In this document: piece after piece, positions 8,725-15,896 of the stretch
Layout of the letters: every line of letters begins with the position of its first letter
How positions within the stretch are numbered: position 1 is the stretch's first letter
NCBI RefSeq assembly: GCF_900108335.1
Contig: NZ_FNVT01000003.1
Coordinates: forward strand, 248,001 to 312,000
DNA length: 64,000 bases
Reading direction: 5' to 3'
Origin: Nonomuraea solani
Lineage (GTDB): Bacteria > Actinomycetota > Actinomycetes > Streptosporangiales > Streptosporangiaceae
Program-made: the position numbers and the translations under genes
The notes under the pieces: model-generated
The model's input: only the letters and a program-made list of their open reading frames with translations
Database searches by the model: none
What the model was told of the DNA's origin: nothing

Positions 8725-10404
8725 GTGCGTGAGCACGCGGGCGTTTCACGGGAGGAGCTGAAGCAGAGCGCGGCCGTCACGGTGGCCGTGCTCCTGGCTG
8801 TCGGCCTGGTCGCGGCGTGGAACGTCCTTATACCCGGCGTGGACGCGTGGGAGAACATCGTGGCCGCGGTCATCGGCTCGCTCCGGCTGACCGGGCCCGT
8901 CGCCGCGGCCTTCGCCGCCTGGGTGGCGCTGCGCAAACGCCGGGCGCTGCGCGGCCGGTCGCTCACGACGTGGCGGGCGCTCAAGGCGCCGCTGGCGATC
9001 GTGATGGTGGTGCTGGGGTCGTTCGGGGCGACGGTGCTGGTGCTGGCCGTCAAGACGGTGCTCACCGACCAGGCCGGTCGGCTGAGCCTGTCGGGGCTGG
9101 GCATGGGCATGGCGGGGCTGGCGCTCTACTCGGTGATCGGGTGGGTGGCCGGCTGGGTGCTGCCGAAGCCGTACACGCCGCCGCTGGCGGGGCTGGCCTG
9201 CTACGTGGTGTTCTCGTGGCTGGCCGACGACCGCGGGTGGGCCGACAAGCTGGCGCCGGGCACCGGGGAGCCGTACGACCTGTTCCAGGGTCTGAGCGGG
9301 GCGCCGTTCTTCGACCAGACGATCTGGCTGCTCGGCATCACGGCGGCGCTGCTGCTCGGCTGGGCGGCGCTGGTGACCCGGCAGGCCCTGGTCCTGGCGT
9401 GCGCGCTGCTGGCGGTGCTGGCTGCGGGGATGGGCGTGTCCAGGGTGCTGACCCAGTCGAAGCCGGCCGCGGCCGAGGACATCGCCTACAGCTGCCAGGA
9501 GTGGCCGATCACGGTGTGCGTGCATCCGGGCATGCGGGCGGCGCTGACCGAGCTGGGCGGGGCGTTCACGCAGATCGCCTCGCGGCTGGCGGGCACGCCC
9601 GCCGCGTTCACGCGGGTGGAGCAGCGGCCGCTCGGCGACGAGCTGCGGCCGTCCAACGGGCTGGCGCCGGTGCACGTACCGGATCTGTCGGCGGGGTTCG
9701 CGGAGGACGCGGCCTACGAGTACATCGAGGCCCTGGCGCCCCGGTGCACCAGCGCGGTCGCGGAGGGTTACCGGCAGATCGTGGTGGCCTGGCTGCGCGG
9801 CGAGCCGCTGCCGGGGGCGCCGCTGCCGGAGCACCAGTACGCGACGTCGTGGTTCTCGGCGCTGAGCGAGCACCAGCGGCGGGAGTGGCTGCGCATGTTC
9901 TACAGCGACTTCCAGGGCTGCCGGCTGTCGAGTACGCACTTCGGCGGCGGCCCCGGGCACACCCGGATGTCGCCGTCCGCGCGGCCGTCCTCCGAGTCGG
10001 CCCACGTCTACCCGGTGTTCCCGGACCCGGGCGGCGCGCCGGCGGGCGATCCGGCGCCGGCCACGCCCGGGACGGGCTCCGCGCCGCCGCCCTCGGCGGG
10101 CTGGGCCCCTGACGCGCCGGCCGGCGGCTGGGCGCCCGAGGAGTCCGACACCCGCTGGGCACCCGACACGTCGGGGACGAGCTGGCCGGTGATCGGCACG
10201 GTGTCGTCGGACGCGGTGTCATCGGACGCCGCGCCGTCTGAGGCACCGGCCAACGCGGCGTCCGAGGGCACGGCGGAGGAGACGGCGGCCCTGCAGGAGC
10301 GGGAGCCGGCGCCGGACGAGGCGCCGGCTCCGCCCTCCCACCAGCAGCAGTCCGGGCAGGACTCCGACTGGGGACCGAAGATGTCACCATACGGCTGGCA
10401 ATGA
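8725..10404 (+). CDS. Polytopic membrane protein with exported domain and Pro/Ala-rich tail
   Basis: A 559-residue protein of unknown function. Six or seven hydrophobic segments occupy roughly residues 15-245. A soluble, probably extracytoplasmic domain follows (about 250-420) that starts with cysteine-containing IAYSCQEWPITVCVHPGMRAAL and has one further pair of cysteines. The last 140 residues are low complexity, rich in Pro, Ala, Ser and Gly, with tryptophan-containing WAP-type repeats. The opening of the soluble domain resembles a segment seen in actinobacterial ABC-transporter-associated membrane proteins (DUF7224-like); I hold that weakly. GTG start with GGGGAG upstream. The DUF4230 gene starts 28 bp after its stop. 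Confidence 0.7.
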   Translation: MREHAGVSREELKQSAAVTVAVLLAVGLVAAWNVLIPGVDAWENIVAAVIGSLRLTGPVAAAFAAWVALRKRRALRGRSLTTWRALKAPLAIVMVVLGSFGATVLVLAVKTVLTDQAGRLSLSGLGMGMAGLALYSVIGWVAGWVLPKPYTPPLAGLACYVVFSWLADDRGWADKLAPGTGEPYDLFQGLSGAPFFDQTIWLLGITAALLLGWAALVTRQALVLACALLAVLAAGMGVSRVLTQSKPAAAEDIAYSCQEWPITVCVHPGMRAALTELGGAFTQIASRLAGTPAAFTRVEQRPLGDELRPSNGLAPVHVPDLSAGFAEDAAYEYIEALAPRCTSAVAEGYRQIVVAWLRGEPLPGAPLPEHQYATSWFSALSEHQRREWLRMFYSDFQGCRLSSTHFGGGPGHTRMSPSARPSSESAHVYPVFPDPGGAPAGDPAPATPGTGSAPPPSAGWAPDAPAGGWAPEESDTRWAPDTSGTSWPVIGTVSSDAVSSDAAPSEAPANAASEGTAEETAALQEREPAPDEAPAPPSHQQQSGQDSDWGPKMSPYGWQ

Positions 10405-10432
10405 TGATCGCGAACCGGGTAGTCATGCACCC

Positions 10433-11104
10433 ATGACTACTTCGCATACGACGCTGCCCGAGGCGAGCCCCGGGCGGCGCCGCAGGTGGCGATATGTGGC
10501 CGGATTACTGGTCCTGGCGGTTCTGCTCGTCGTGGGCGGCCGCCTGGCCTGGTCCTGGCTCAACCCGCTCGGCGAGCAGACCATCGACCGCAGCCAGCCG
10601 GTGCTCCTGCAGTCCATCAAGGACCTCAGCCGGTTCGAGGCGGCGACGGGCAACTTCCAGGTGGTGGTGGACCTGGAGAAGGACGCCAACTTCCTGCCCG
10701 ACGCGATCAAGGGCACCCGCACGCTGTTCGTGGGGGCGGGCGGGGTGGACGCGTACGTCGACTTCGGCGCCATGGCGACGAACGCGGTGACGGTCTCGCA
10801 GGACCGTACGGAGGCGACCATCCGCCTGCCGCGCGCCCAGTTGGAGAAGCCCAACCTGGACAACAATCGCTCCTATGTGTTCGCGCAGCAGCGGGGGTTG
10901 TTCGACCGGGTGAGCGATTTTCTGTCGGGTTCGCCGGGTGACCAGCGGGAGCTCTATCTGCTGGCCGAGAAGAAGATCTCCGAGGCGGCCGTGGCGAGCG
11001 ACCTGCGCACCCGGGCCGACGCCAACACCAAGGCGATGTTGTCGGGGATGCTCAAGTCGCTCGGCTTCAAGAAGGTCACGGTGAAGTTCACCGACGAGCC
11101 CTGA
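10433..11104 (+). CDS. DUF4230 domain protein, membrane-anchored
   Basis: A 223-residue protein with a basic N-terminus (RRRRWR), one transmembrane helix (YVAGLLVLAVLLVVGG, residues 23-38) and an exported domain. The start of that domain, LLQSIKDLSRFEAATGNFQVVVDLEKD, is the typical opening of DUF4230. The function of this family is unknown. The conserved end (ADANTKAMLSGMLKSLGFKKVTVKF) is also present, so the protein looks complete. It follows the polytopic membrane protein by 28 bp on the same strand and may be co-expressed. Confidence 0.85.
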   Translation: MTTSHTTLPEASPGRRRRWRYVAGLLVLAVLLVVGGRLAWSWLNPLGEQTIDRSQPVLLQSIKDLSRFEAATGNFQVVVDLEKDANFLPDAIKGTRTLFVGAGGVDAYVDFGAMATNAVTVSQDRTEATIRLPRAQLEKPNLDNNRSYVFAQQRGLFDRVSDFLSGSPGDQRELYLLAEKKISEAAVASDLRTRADANTKAMLSGMLKSLGFKKVTVKFTDEP

Positions 11105-11109
11105 CCTCC

Positions 11110-11452
11110 GTCCGGCGGGGCGGCGTAGGCGTGCCCGCGCCGCGCCACGCCTCCGAACTCGGCGTTGTACCGGGTGCGCCGCTCCTTGGAGAGGCCGTTG
11201 AAGGAGGAGTCGTTGGGATCCTTCGCGGCGCAGCTTTCCTCCGTAGCCGTGCTCGCGGGCCCAGGCGACGTCGCTGAGCACGTACCCGGAGCCCGTGTGC
11301 TCCCCGGCGGCCAGTGGCGGAAGCCCTGCCGCGCCGTGCATCGCTGGACGAGCAGCCCTTCGGCGCGCCGCGGCTCCGAGCAGCTCCGCCACCGCCGGGG
11401 CAGGGACGCCACCCGCCAAGGCCGTGCACAGGGTGGTGATCGGACACGGCAC
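11110..11452 (-). pseudogene. Remnant of an unknown gene with a frameshift
   Basis: No intact gene fits here, but minus-strand translation shows two protein-like stretches in different frames. One frame gives GSGYVLSDVAWAREHGYG. The next gives ESCAAKDPNDSSFNGLSK, then RRTRYNAEFGGVARRGHAYA. The switch occurs at about 11240. Neither stretch has the Arg/Pro/Ala-only character of antisense shadows in this genome. The second frame has no stop before it runs into the back of the DUF4230 gene, so the 3' end is missing. I do not recognise the parent family. Confidence 0.35.
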
Positions 11453-11516
11453 TGTTCCCCCTCGCTGACGTCGGTGATCTCAGCTTCGGCGGCCGTGCGG
11501 TTGTCCGGCGGCCCGC

Positions 11517-11638
11517 CCTAGGTACCGCCTTAGGGCCTCCCTAGGCGCGCCTACGTCCGGAGATAAGGCATACGCCCGATGTGTCGGGAGGGGCCTTAGG
11601 ACGAGTCTTAAGCATGCAGGGAACAAGACACACCTAAG
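11517..11638. promoter_or_regulatory. Cluster of CCTAGG/CCTTAGG-type repeats before a small gene
   Basis: CCTAGG at 11517 and 11540, CCTTAGG at 11528 and 11594, CTTAAG at 11607 and CCTAAG at 11633 all lie in the 135 bp before the small gene at 11651. The first three are spaced 11 and 12 bp, one helical turn. Phased repeats like this are typical of sites for response regulators or SARP-type activators. The function is inferred. Confidence 0.4.
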
Positions 11639-11650
11639 AGGAGCATTCGG

Positions 11651-11803
11651 ATGAACGCCGAACTCGAATACACCGTCATGCAGCACCACGCCTCCGAGCT
11701 CCGGCAGGCCGCCGCCGAGCAGCGGCGCGTACGGGAGGCGCAGAAGAGCCGGCGGGGCGAGCGCCGTCACCGCTCGGTCTTCGCCAAGTTCCTGGCCTCA
11801 TGA
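11651..11803 (+). CDS. Small basic protein (50 residues), unknown
   Basis: ATG at 11651 is preceded by a strong AAGAGGAG site and the frame closes with TGA at 11801-11803. The product begins MNAELEYTVMQHHASELRQ. It is a single predicted amphipathic helix with alternating Arg/Gln/Glu, then a basic tail ending KFLAS. Short helical proteins of this shape are common in actinobacteria, often beside regulators, but I know no function. The strong ribosome site, upstream repeats and downstream hairpins support it being a real transcription unit. Confidence 0.6.
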   Translation: MNAELEYTVMQHHASELRQAAAEQRRVREAQKSRRGERRHRSVFAKFLAS

Positions 11804-11815
11804 CCGTCCACAAGC

Positions 11816-11847
11816 AGCCCGGCCGCAACCTCCCTCGCGGCCGGGCT
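11816..11847 (+). terminator. Terminator hairpin after the small gene
   Basis: A perfect 11-bp stem, AGCCCGGCCGC with GCGGCCGGGCT, and a 10-nt loop, 12 bp after the small gene's stop. No U-tract follows, as is common in actinobacteria. Confidence 0.7.
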
Positions 11848-11852
11848 GAGAT

Positions 11853-11946
11853 GCCCCCTTAGGGGGCTACCGTTCGGGCCCGCATTCCTGGTCGGGCCAG
11901 AGCACCGCGTGACGAAGCCCCGGTCCATTCCTGGTTGGACCGGGGC
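11853..11946. terminator. Further tandem hairpins between convergent genes
   Basis: Three more inverted repeats follow: GCCCCCTTAGGGGGC at 11853-11867, a 6-bp stem GGCCCG/CGGGCC at 11877-11898, and an 11-bp perfect stem GCCCCGGTCCA/TGGACCGGGGC at 11917-11946. The last two share the loop decamer CATTCCTGGT. They separate the plus-strand small gene from the minus-strand reductase gene ending at 11963 and probably work as a bidirectional terminator. Confidence 0.6.
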
Positions 11947-11962
11947 ATCGCACTGTCCGCGT

Positions 11963-12928
11963 TCAGACCACTTTGATCACGGTTTTTCCGGTCATGTGCC
12001 CCTCCGCCAGCAGACGCATCGCCTTCGGCACCTCCTCCAGCGGGTACGTGCCGCCGACGGCCGGGGTGAGCCGGCCGGATTCCAGGAGCTCCGCCAGGCG
12101 GCGCAGGTCCTCCTGCTTCGGCAGGGCGAACAGCATGCGCGGTTTGCGGCGCGTGAACGGCCCGATGAGAGCGGCCCTGAGCACCCGATCCATCCCCGAC
12201 AGCCAGGGACCACCCTTGCCGCCGACGAGGACCGCCGTCCCACGCGGGGTGAGGACGCGCCGCAGGTGCGACAGCGGACGGTTGCCGGCCGTGTCGACGA
12301 TGAGGTCGTAGCGGCCCGGCCCGGCCGTGAAGTCCTCGCTCGTGTAGTCGATGACGTGGTCGGCGCCGAGCGACCGTACGAGATCGGCCTTCGACGCCCC
12401 GCACACGCCGGTCACCTCCGCCCCGGACATCTTGGCGAGCTGCACCGCGAACGTCCCCACTCCCCCGCCCGCCCCGGTGACCAGCACCTTCCGCCCCTGA
12501 CGAACCTCGCCCACGGTGCGCAGCGCCTGCAGCGCCGTGCCCGCCGAGGTGGGGACGGCGGCCGCCTGCTCGAAGGTGACGTTGGCGGGCATCGGCAGGA
12601 TCCGGTCGTGGCGGGCGCAGGCGTATTCGGCGAAAGAGCCGTCGCAGGTGCCGAACACCTGGTCTCCCTGCTTGTACGCGGTCACGTCGGCGCCGACCGC
12701 CTCGACGCGCCCCGCGACGTCACCGCCGAGCCTGACCTTGGGGGCGCGCAGGCCGGTGGCCACCCGCATCACGTAGGGGATGCCGGCCATGATGTGCCAC
12801 ACGCCCTTGTCGAGGCCGGCCGCGTGCACGCGTAACAGCACTTCATTCTTCTTTGGCTCAGGTCTCTCGATGTCCCGATATTTCAAGACATCGGCGTTGC
12901 CGTACGTGTCCTGCACGATCGCCTTCAT
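11963..12928 (-). CDS. NAD(P)-dependent quinone reductase/alcohol dehydrogenase (MDR superfamily, zinc-free)
   Basis: A 321-residue medium-chain dehydrogenase/reductase. It shows the N-terminal GroES-like domain (LRVHAAGLDKGVWHIMAG, GGDVAGRVEAVGADV, GTCDGSFAEYA), the NAD(P)-binding loop VTGAGGGVGTFAVQLAK near residue 145, and the LGADHVIDYTSEDF segment. The zinc-binding cysteines are absent, as in quinone oxidoreductases. ATG 12928 is chosen for GGGAGG 7 bp upstream and for the standard MKAIVQDTYG opening. It starts 41 bp after the epoxide hydrolase in the MarR - hydrolase - reductase operon. A detoxification role is likely but inferred. Confidence 0.9.
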   Translation of the reverse strand: MKAIVQDTYGNADVLKYRDIERPEPKKNEVLLRVHAAGLDKGVWHIMAGIPYVMRVATGLRAPKVRLGGDVAGRVEAVGADVTAYKQGDQVFGTCDGSFAEYACARHDRILPMPANVTFEQAAAVPTSAGTALQALRTVGEVRQGRKVLVTGAGGGVGTFAVQLAKMSGAEVTGVCGASKADLVRSLGADHVIDYTSEDFTAGPGRYDLIVDTAGNRPLSHLRRVLTPRGTAVLVGGKGGPWLSGMDRVLRAALIGPFTRRKPRMLFALPKQEDLRRLAELLESGRLTPAVGGTYPLEEVPKAMRLLAEGHMTGKTVIKVV

Positions 12929-12969
12929 CAGACGCCTCCCAGCCCGGAAACTGGACACGTCTCCATTCT

Positions 12970-14187
12970 CTACACGCGGCCCCGGAACGTGCGCCGCAGG
13001 TCGTCGACCCATTCGCCGGGAATCTCCCACGGGATGAAGTGGCCGCCGCGATCGTGGGCGGTGAGGTTGACGAGGTTGTACCAGGCGCCGCGGTCGCTGC
13101 CGCGGAAGTGCTCGACGCGCCGGTCGGTGGTGACGCCGGGCGGGTTCTCGTAGCCGACGAAGGTGATGCCGGTGGGCGCCTCGATGGGCGGCAGGCGGTC
13201 GTGGGAGGGGGTCCAGGGGTAACGGTTGTTGTTGGCGTACGTGCGGACGGAGGTCCCGATCGTGTTGCCCACCCAGAAGATCATGGCGTGGGTGAGCAGG
13301 TCGTCCTTGCTGAAGACGGTCTCGATGTCGCCGCCGTTGTCACTCCAGTTGACCCAGCGTTCGAGGATCCAGGCGAGCATCCCGGCGGGCGAGTCGGACA
13401 GGCCGTAGGCGAGCGTGCTGGGGGCGAGCACGTGCGCGGCGAGGTGCACGGCGAACCGCCTGTCGAGGGCGACGATCCGATCGTGTACGTCGGCCGGCAG
13501 ACCCTCGGGGATGGGCTGACCACCGCTGAGGTCCCAGGCCCGGTCGCCGTTGAACAGGGTGAGCTTCTGGCCCGAGCCGATGTGGATGCCGTGCAGTTCG
13601 GCCGCGTACTTGTGCCCGAGCTGCCCCGTGACCATGGCGCCGACGTCACACCCCGCGGCGGCGTACTTCGCGTGGCCGAGGACCTGGGTCATGAGCACGT
13701 GCCAGAGGTCGGCGACCTTCCAGAAGTTCATGTCGGGGTGGTCGTGCAGCGGCGCGGAGAACCCGAACCCGGGAAAGGAGGGCACGATCACGTCGAACGC
13801 CTCGGCCGGGTCGCCACCGTGCGCGGCCGGGTCGGCGAGCGGGTCGACGACCTTGGACCAGTGCCAGAACGTCCACGGCCAGCCATGGGTCAGGATCAGC
13901 GGCGTCGGGTCGGGCCCTGCCCCCGGCCTGCGCATGAAGTGCACCGGCACGCCCTCGACCTCGACGCGGTAGTGCTCATAGGCGTTGATCGCGGCCTCGG
14001 CCTTACGCCAGTCGTAGCGGGTGCGCCAGTGCTCGACGAGCTCCCGCAGATAGGCGCCGTTGACGCCGTAGCGCCAGTCCTCGTTGCCCACGTCGTCCGG
14101 CCAGCGCGTCAGCTCCAGCCGCCGCCGCAGGTCGTCGAGCACGTCGTCGGGCACGTGGATCGGCTCCGGCTTCAGAAGGTCTCTCAT
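12970..14187 (-). CDS. Epoxide hydrolase (EHN-type alpha/beta hydrolase)
   Basis: A 405-residue enzyme with the N-terminal epoxide hydrolase (EHN) domain (residues 1-110, including LELTRWPDD and YDWRKAEAAIN). The alpha/beta hydrolase domain follows. HGWPWTFWHWS carries the oxyanion HGxP motif, GCDVGA holds the aspartate nucleophile, and DRGGHFIPWE holds the catalytic histidine. Family members open epoxides to diols. The ATG at 14187 lies 2 bp after the MarR stop and 6 bp after GGGAG; an in-frame TTG at 14193 overlaps the MarR stop but lacks a ribosome site. Control by the coupled MarR repressor is likely. Confidence 0.92.
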   Translation of the reverse strand: MRDLLKPEPIHVPDDVLDDLRRRLELTRWPDDVGNEDWRYGVNGAYLRELVEHWRTRYDWRKAEAAINAYEHYRVEVEGVPVHFMRRPGAGPDPTPLILTHGWPWTFWHWSKVVDPLADPAAHGGDPAEAFDVIVPSFPGFGFSAPLHDHPDMNFWKVADLWHVLMTQVLGHAKYAAAGCDVGAMVTGQLGHKYAAELHGIHIGSGQKLTLFNGDRAWDLSGGQPIPEGLPADVHDRIVALDRRFAVHLAAHVLAPSTLAYGLSDSPAGMLAWILERWVNWSDNGGDIETVFSKDDLLTHAMIFWVGNTIGTSVRTYANNNRYPWTPSHDRLPPIEAPTGITFVGYENPPGVTTDRRVEHFRGSDRGAWYNLVNLTAHDRGGHFIPWEIPGEWVDDLRRTFRGRV

Positions 14188-14189
14188 CG

Positions 14190-14624
14190 TCAACTCCCGC
14201 TTCGGTTGAGCTCGACCAGGCGCGCCAGGGCCGGGACCGCCACCGCGATGGCCGCCCGTTCCTCCGGCGTGAGCCCTTCGGCCAGCGCGGTCAGATGCGC
14301 CACCCGCTCGGCCCGCCGCCCGCTCACGATCGCCGCCCCGGCCTCGGTGACGTGCACGAGCACCGCCCGGCCGTCGGACGGGTCCGGCCTGCGTTCCACC
14401 AGGCCCTCGCGCTCCAGGTTCGTCACGATCTGGGTGATGGCCGGCTGGGTGACCTGCTCGCTGGCGGTCAGCTCGGTGAGCCGCATGGGGCCGTGGCCCG
14501 CCAGGGTGTGGAGCACGGACAACGTCGTGAAGCTCAACCGCTGCGCCTGGGGCAGGCGGATGTGCATCCGGGTGAAGTCCTCCAGCACGAAGGTCAGCTC
14601 GGCGATGTTCAACTCGGTGGACAC
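14190..14624 (-). CDS. MarR-family repressor of the epoxide hydrolase operon
   Basis: A 144-residue winged-helix protein. LTELTASEQVTQPAITQIVTNLEREGLV is the HTH and RRPDPSDGRAVLVHVT the wing. Start GTG at 14624. It is followed after 2 bp by the epoxide hydrolase gene, so the genes are translationally coupled. An AT-rich 26-bp near-perfect palindrome lies 12 bp upstream of the start and overlaps the likely promoter. This is the arrangement of an autorepressed MarR operon induced by a small phenolic or reactive ligand; the ligand is unknown. Confidence 0.92.
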   Translation of the reverse strand: MSTELNIAELTFVLEDFTRMHIRLPQAQRLSFTTLSVLHTLAGHGPMRLTELTASEQVTQPAITQIVTNLEREGLVERRPDPSDGRAVLVHVTEAGAAIVSGRRAERVAHLTALAEGLTPEERAAIAVAVPALARLVELNRSGS

Positions 14625-14636
14625 GTCCGAAAGCGT

Positions 14637-14662
14637 ATTAGAGATTTATATAAATATCTAAT
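14637..14662. promoter_or_regulatory. 26-bp AT-rich palindrome, candidate MarR operator
   Basis: The 26-bp stretch starts ATTAGAGATTT and ends ATATCTAAT. It equals its own reverse complement at 24 of 26 positions. It is very AT-rich in a GC-rich genome and lies 13-38 bp upstream of the MarR gene at 14624. A TAATAC hexamer at its gene-proximal edge could be the -10 box. Confidence 0.7.
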
Positions 14663-14824
14663 CCAATCCGGCGACCCTGCGCGCGAGCCGAGCGGTCGAC
14701 AGAAGTGGCCCCACGCGACCGGCCGCGATCGACTGCCCGGCTTGTGGGGAAAGCTTCCTTTCCGACGGAGCGATCATCGGCGATCACGTTGTGTGATCGC
14801 GGGATGAGGGTTGATGATGCCGGT

Positions 14825-15208
14825 ATGCGCAAGCGGGTGCTGGTGTGGAGCGGGGCCGTGGTCGCGGTGGCGGCCCTGGCGGGGCTGGGTGTCTACTTCG
14901 TACGAGTAGGGCTGGAGGAGGCCGACAGGCTGGCGAGCGTGATCGGGGTGTTCGTCGCGCTGGCCGGGCTGGCGGTGGCGATCTACGGGCTGGCCGGTGG
15001 CCGCACGCCCGAGGACACGCCGCAGGAACCGGAGACCCCCAGGCCGGACGTGTCGGCGTCGGGGCCGAGGTCGGTCGCGATCGGGGGCGACAACTCGGGC
15101 GTCGTCTCGACCGGGGACGGGGCGACCAACGTACAGATGCGGGCCGAGGCGTCGGGGCAGGGGCGGATCTACCAGGCCGGCGGCGACCAGACGATCAACG
15201 AGAAATAG
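14825..15208 (+). CDS. Small two-helix membrane protein with Gly-rich soluble tail
   Basis: A 127-residue protein with two hydrophobic helices (residues 5-26 and 38-58) and a soluble tail. The tail contains SVAIGGDNSGVVSTGDGATN and then GQGRIYQAGGDQTI. Similar IGGDNSG/STGDG and RIYQAG-D strings occur at the ends of many actinobacterial proteins tied to STAND NTPases and other signalling or conflict proteins; that link is from memory and unproven here. An in-frame ATG at 14804 is an alternative start. The gene ends 14 bp inside the convergent LysR remnant. Confidence 0.65.
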   Translation: MRKRVLVWSGAVVAVAALAGLGVYFVRVGLEEADRLASVIGVFVALAGLAVAIYGLAGGRTPEDTPQEPETPRPDVSASGPRSVAIGGDNSGVVSTGDGATNVQMRAEASGQGRIYQAGGDQTINEK

Positions 15209-15603
15209 CGGGTCGGCTCTCGTTCACGTACTCGACGACGGTACGCACGAAGGCCTGGACGGCGGCCGTGTCCCGGCTGGGGGGCCACATCAGCGCCCAC
15301 TCGACGGGCGGAGCGTCGCGGAAGGGGACGAAGACGACGTCGGAGCGGCTGTAGAAGTCGGCCACCGTGATGGCGGCCAGAGTGGCCCCCTTGCCGGCGC
15401 CGATGAGCGTGAGCATCTCCTGCCAGCCATAGGCGGAGGGACCGACCGGGACGGGCCGTCCCGACGGGGTGCGGCGCGGGAATTCACGGTCGAGAAACTC
15501 CGGGGAGAACCCGGCGGGCCTGATCAGCGACGCGAGCGCGAGGTCCTCCAGCGAGACCGTCTCCTGCGCGGCCAGGACCGCGTCGAGATCCGGACCTCCA
15601 AAA
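15195..15603 (-). pseudogene. LysR-type regulator remnant (C-terminal part only)
   Basis: About 136 C-terminal residues of a LysR effector-binding domain are readable: LDAVLAAQETVSLEDLA, then the FSPEFLDREFPRRTP segment, GWQEMLTLIGAGKGATLAA, VVFVPFRDAPPVEWALMW and a normal-looking end. The N-terminal helix-turn-helix and half of the sensor domain are missing. Upstream of about 15603 the frame no longer looks like a LysR protein, and the opposite strand carries another gene remnant. With no DNA-binding domain it cannot act as a regulator. It points toward the serine hydrolase promoter, so the parent LysR may once have controlled a divergent gene. Confidence 0.7.
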
Positions 15604-15731
15604 CCGATCAGCCACCGGCCGACGCCCTGCTGATCCGCCCGGACGCCCACATCGCCTGGGCCGCGACCCCCGGCGGACCCGCCGCACCCGCGCTGCGACA
15701 AGGCCCTCACCGACTGGTTCGGCACACCCTG
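15603..15731 (+). pseudogene. FAD-dependent monooxygenase remnant (last ~40 residues, frameshifted)
   Basis: In the plus direction, ADALLIRPDAHIAWAA is the typical C-terminal strand of PHBH/TfdB-type FAD monooxygenases (usually LLVRPDGHVAW). It is followed in a shifted frame by KALTDWFGTP and a stop at 15729-15731, the typical ending of that family. A frameshift at about 15695 separates the two. Everything before about 15600 is missing, replaced by the back of the LysR remnant. Family recognition rests on two short motifs. Confidence 0.5.
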
Positions 15732-15749
15732 AGACCGTGCATGGCATCC

Positions 15750-15849
15750 CATTGCAATGTTCGCCATTGCGTTTAGCCCCAGAGCCATTGCAAAGCTGGT
15801 TAATTCTGCAGCTTTATACGTTGACGAATCTATAAACGCAATGTACTGT
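15750..15849 (+). promoter_or_regulatory. Promoter with operator-like inverted repeats, upstream of serine hydrolase
   Basis: TTGACG (15821-15826) and TACTGT (15844-15849) are separated by exactly 17 bp. The spacer ends with TAAACGCAATG (15833-15843), an exact inverted copy of CATTGCGTTTA at 15765-15775. CATTGC also begins the palindrome CATTGCAATG at 15750 and another copy at 15786. The region is AT-rich. It reads as a regulated promoter with several half-sites for one DNA-binding protein. Confidence 0.55.
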
Positions 15850-15896
15850 CGCAGACGTTCAGCGATTACCGAATGATCTGCGCTAGGAGATGGACA

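Noticed and set aside
8611..8763. Small plus-strand frame of about 50 codons overlapping the start of the membrane protein gene
   Set aside because: No clear ribosome site and it runs into the membrane protein gene in another frame; the GTG at 8725 with GGGGAG is sufficient.
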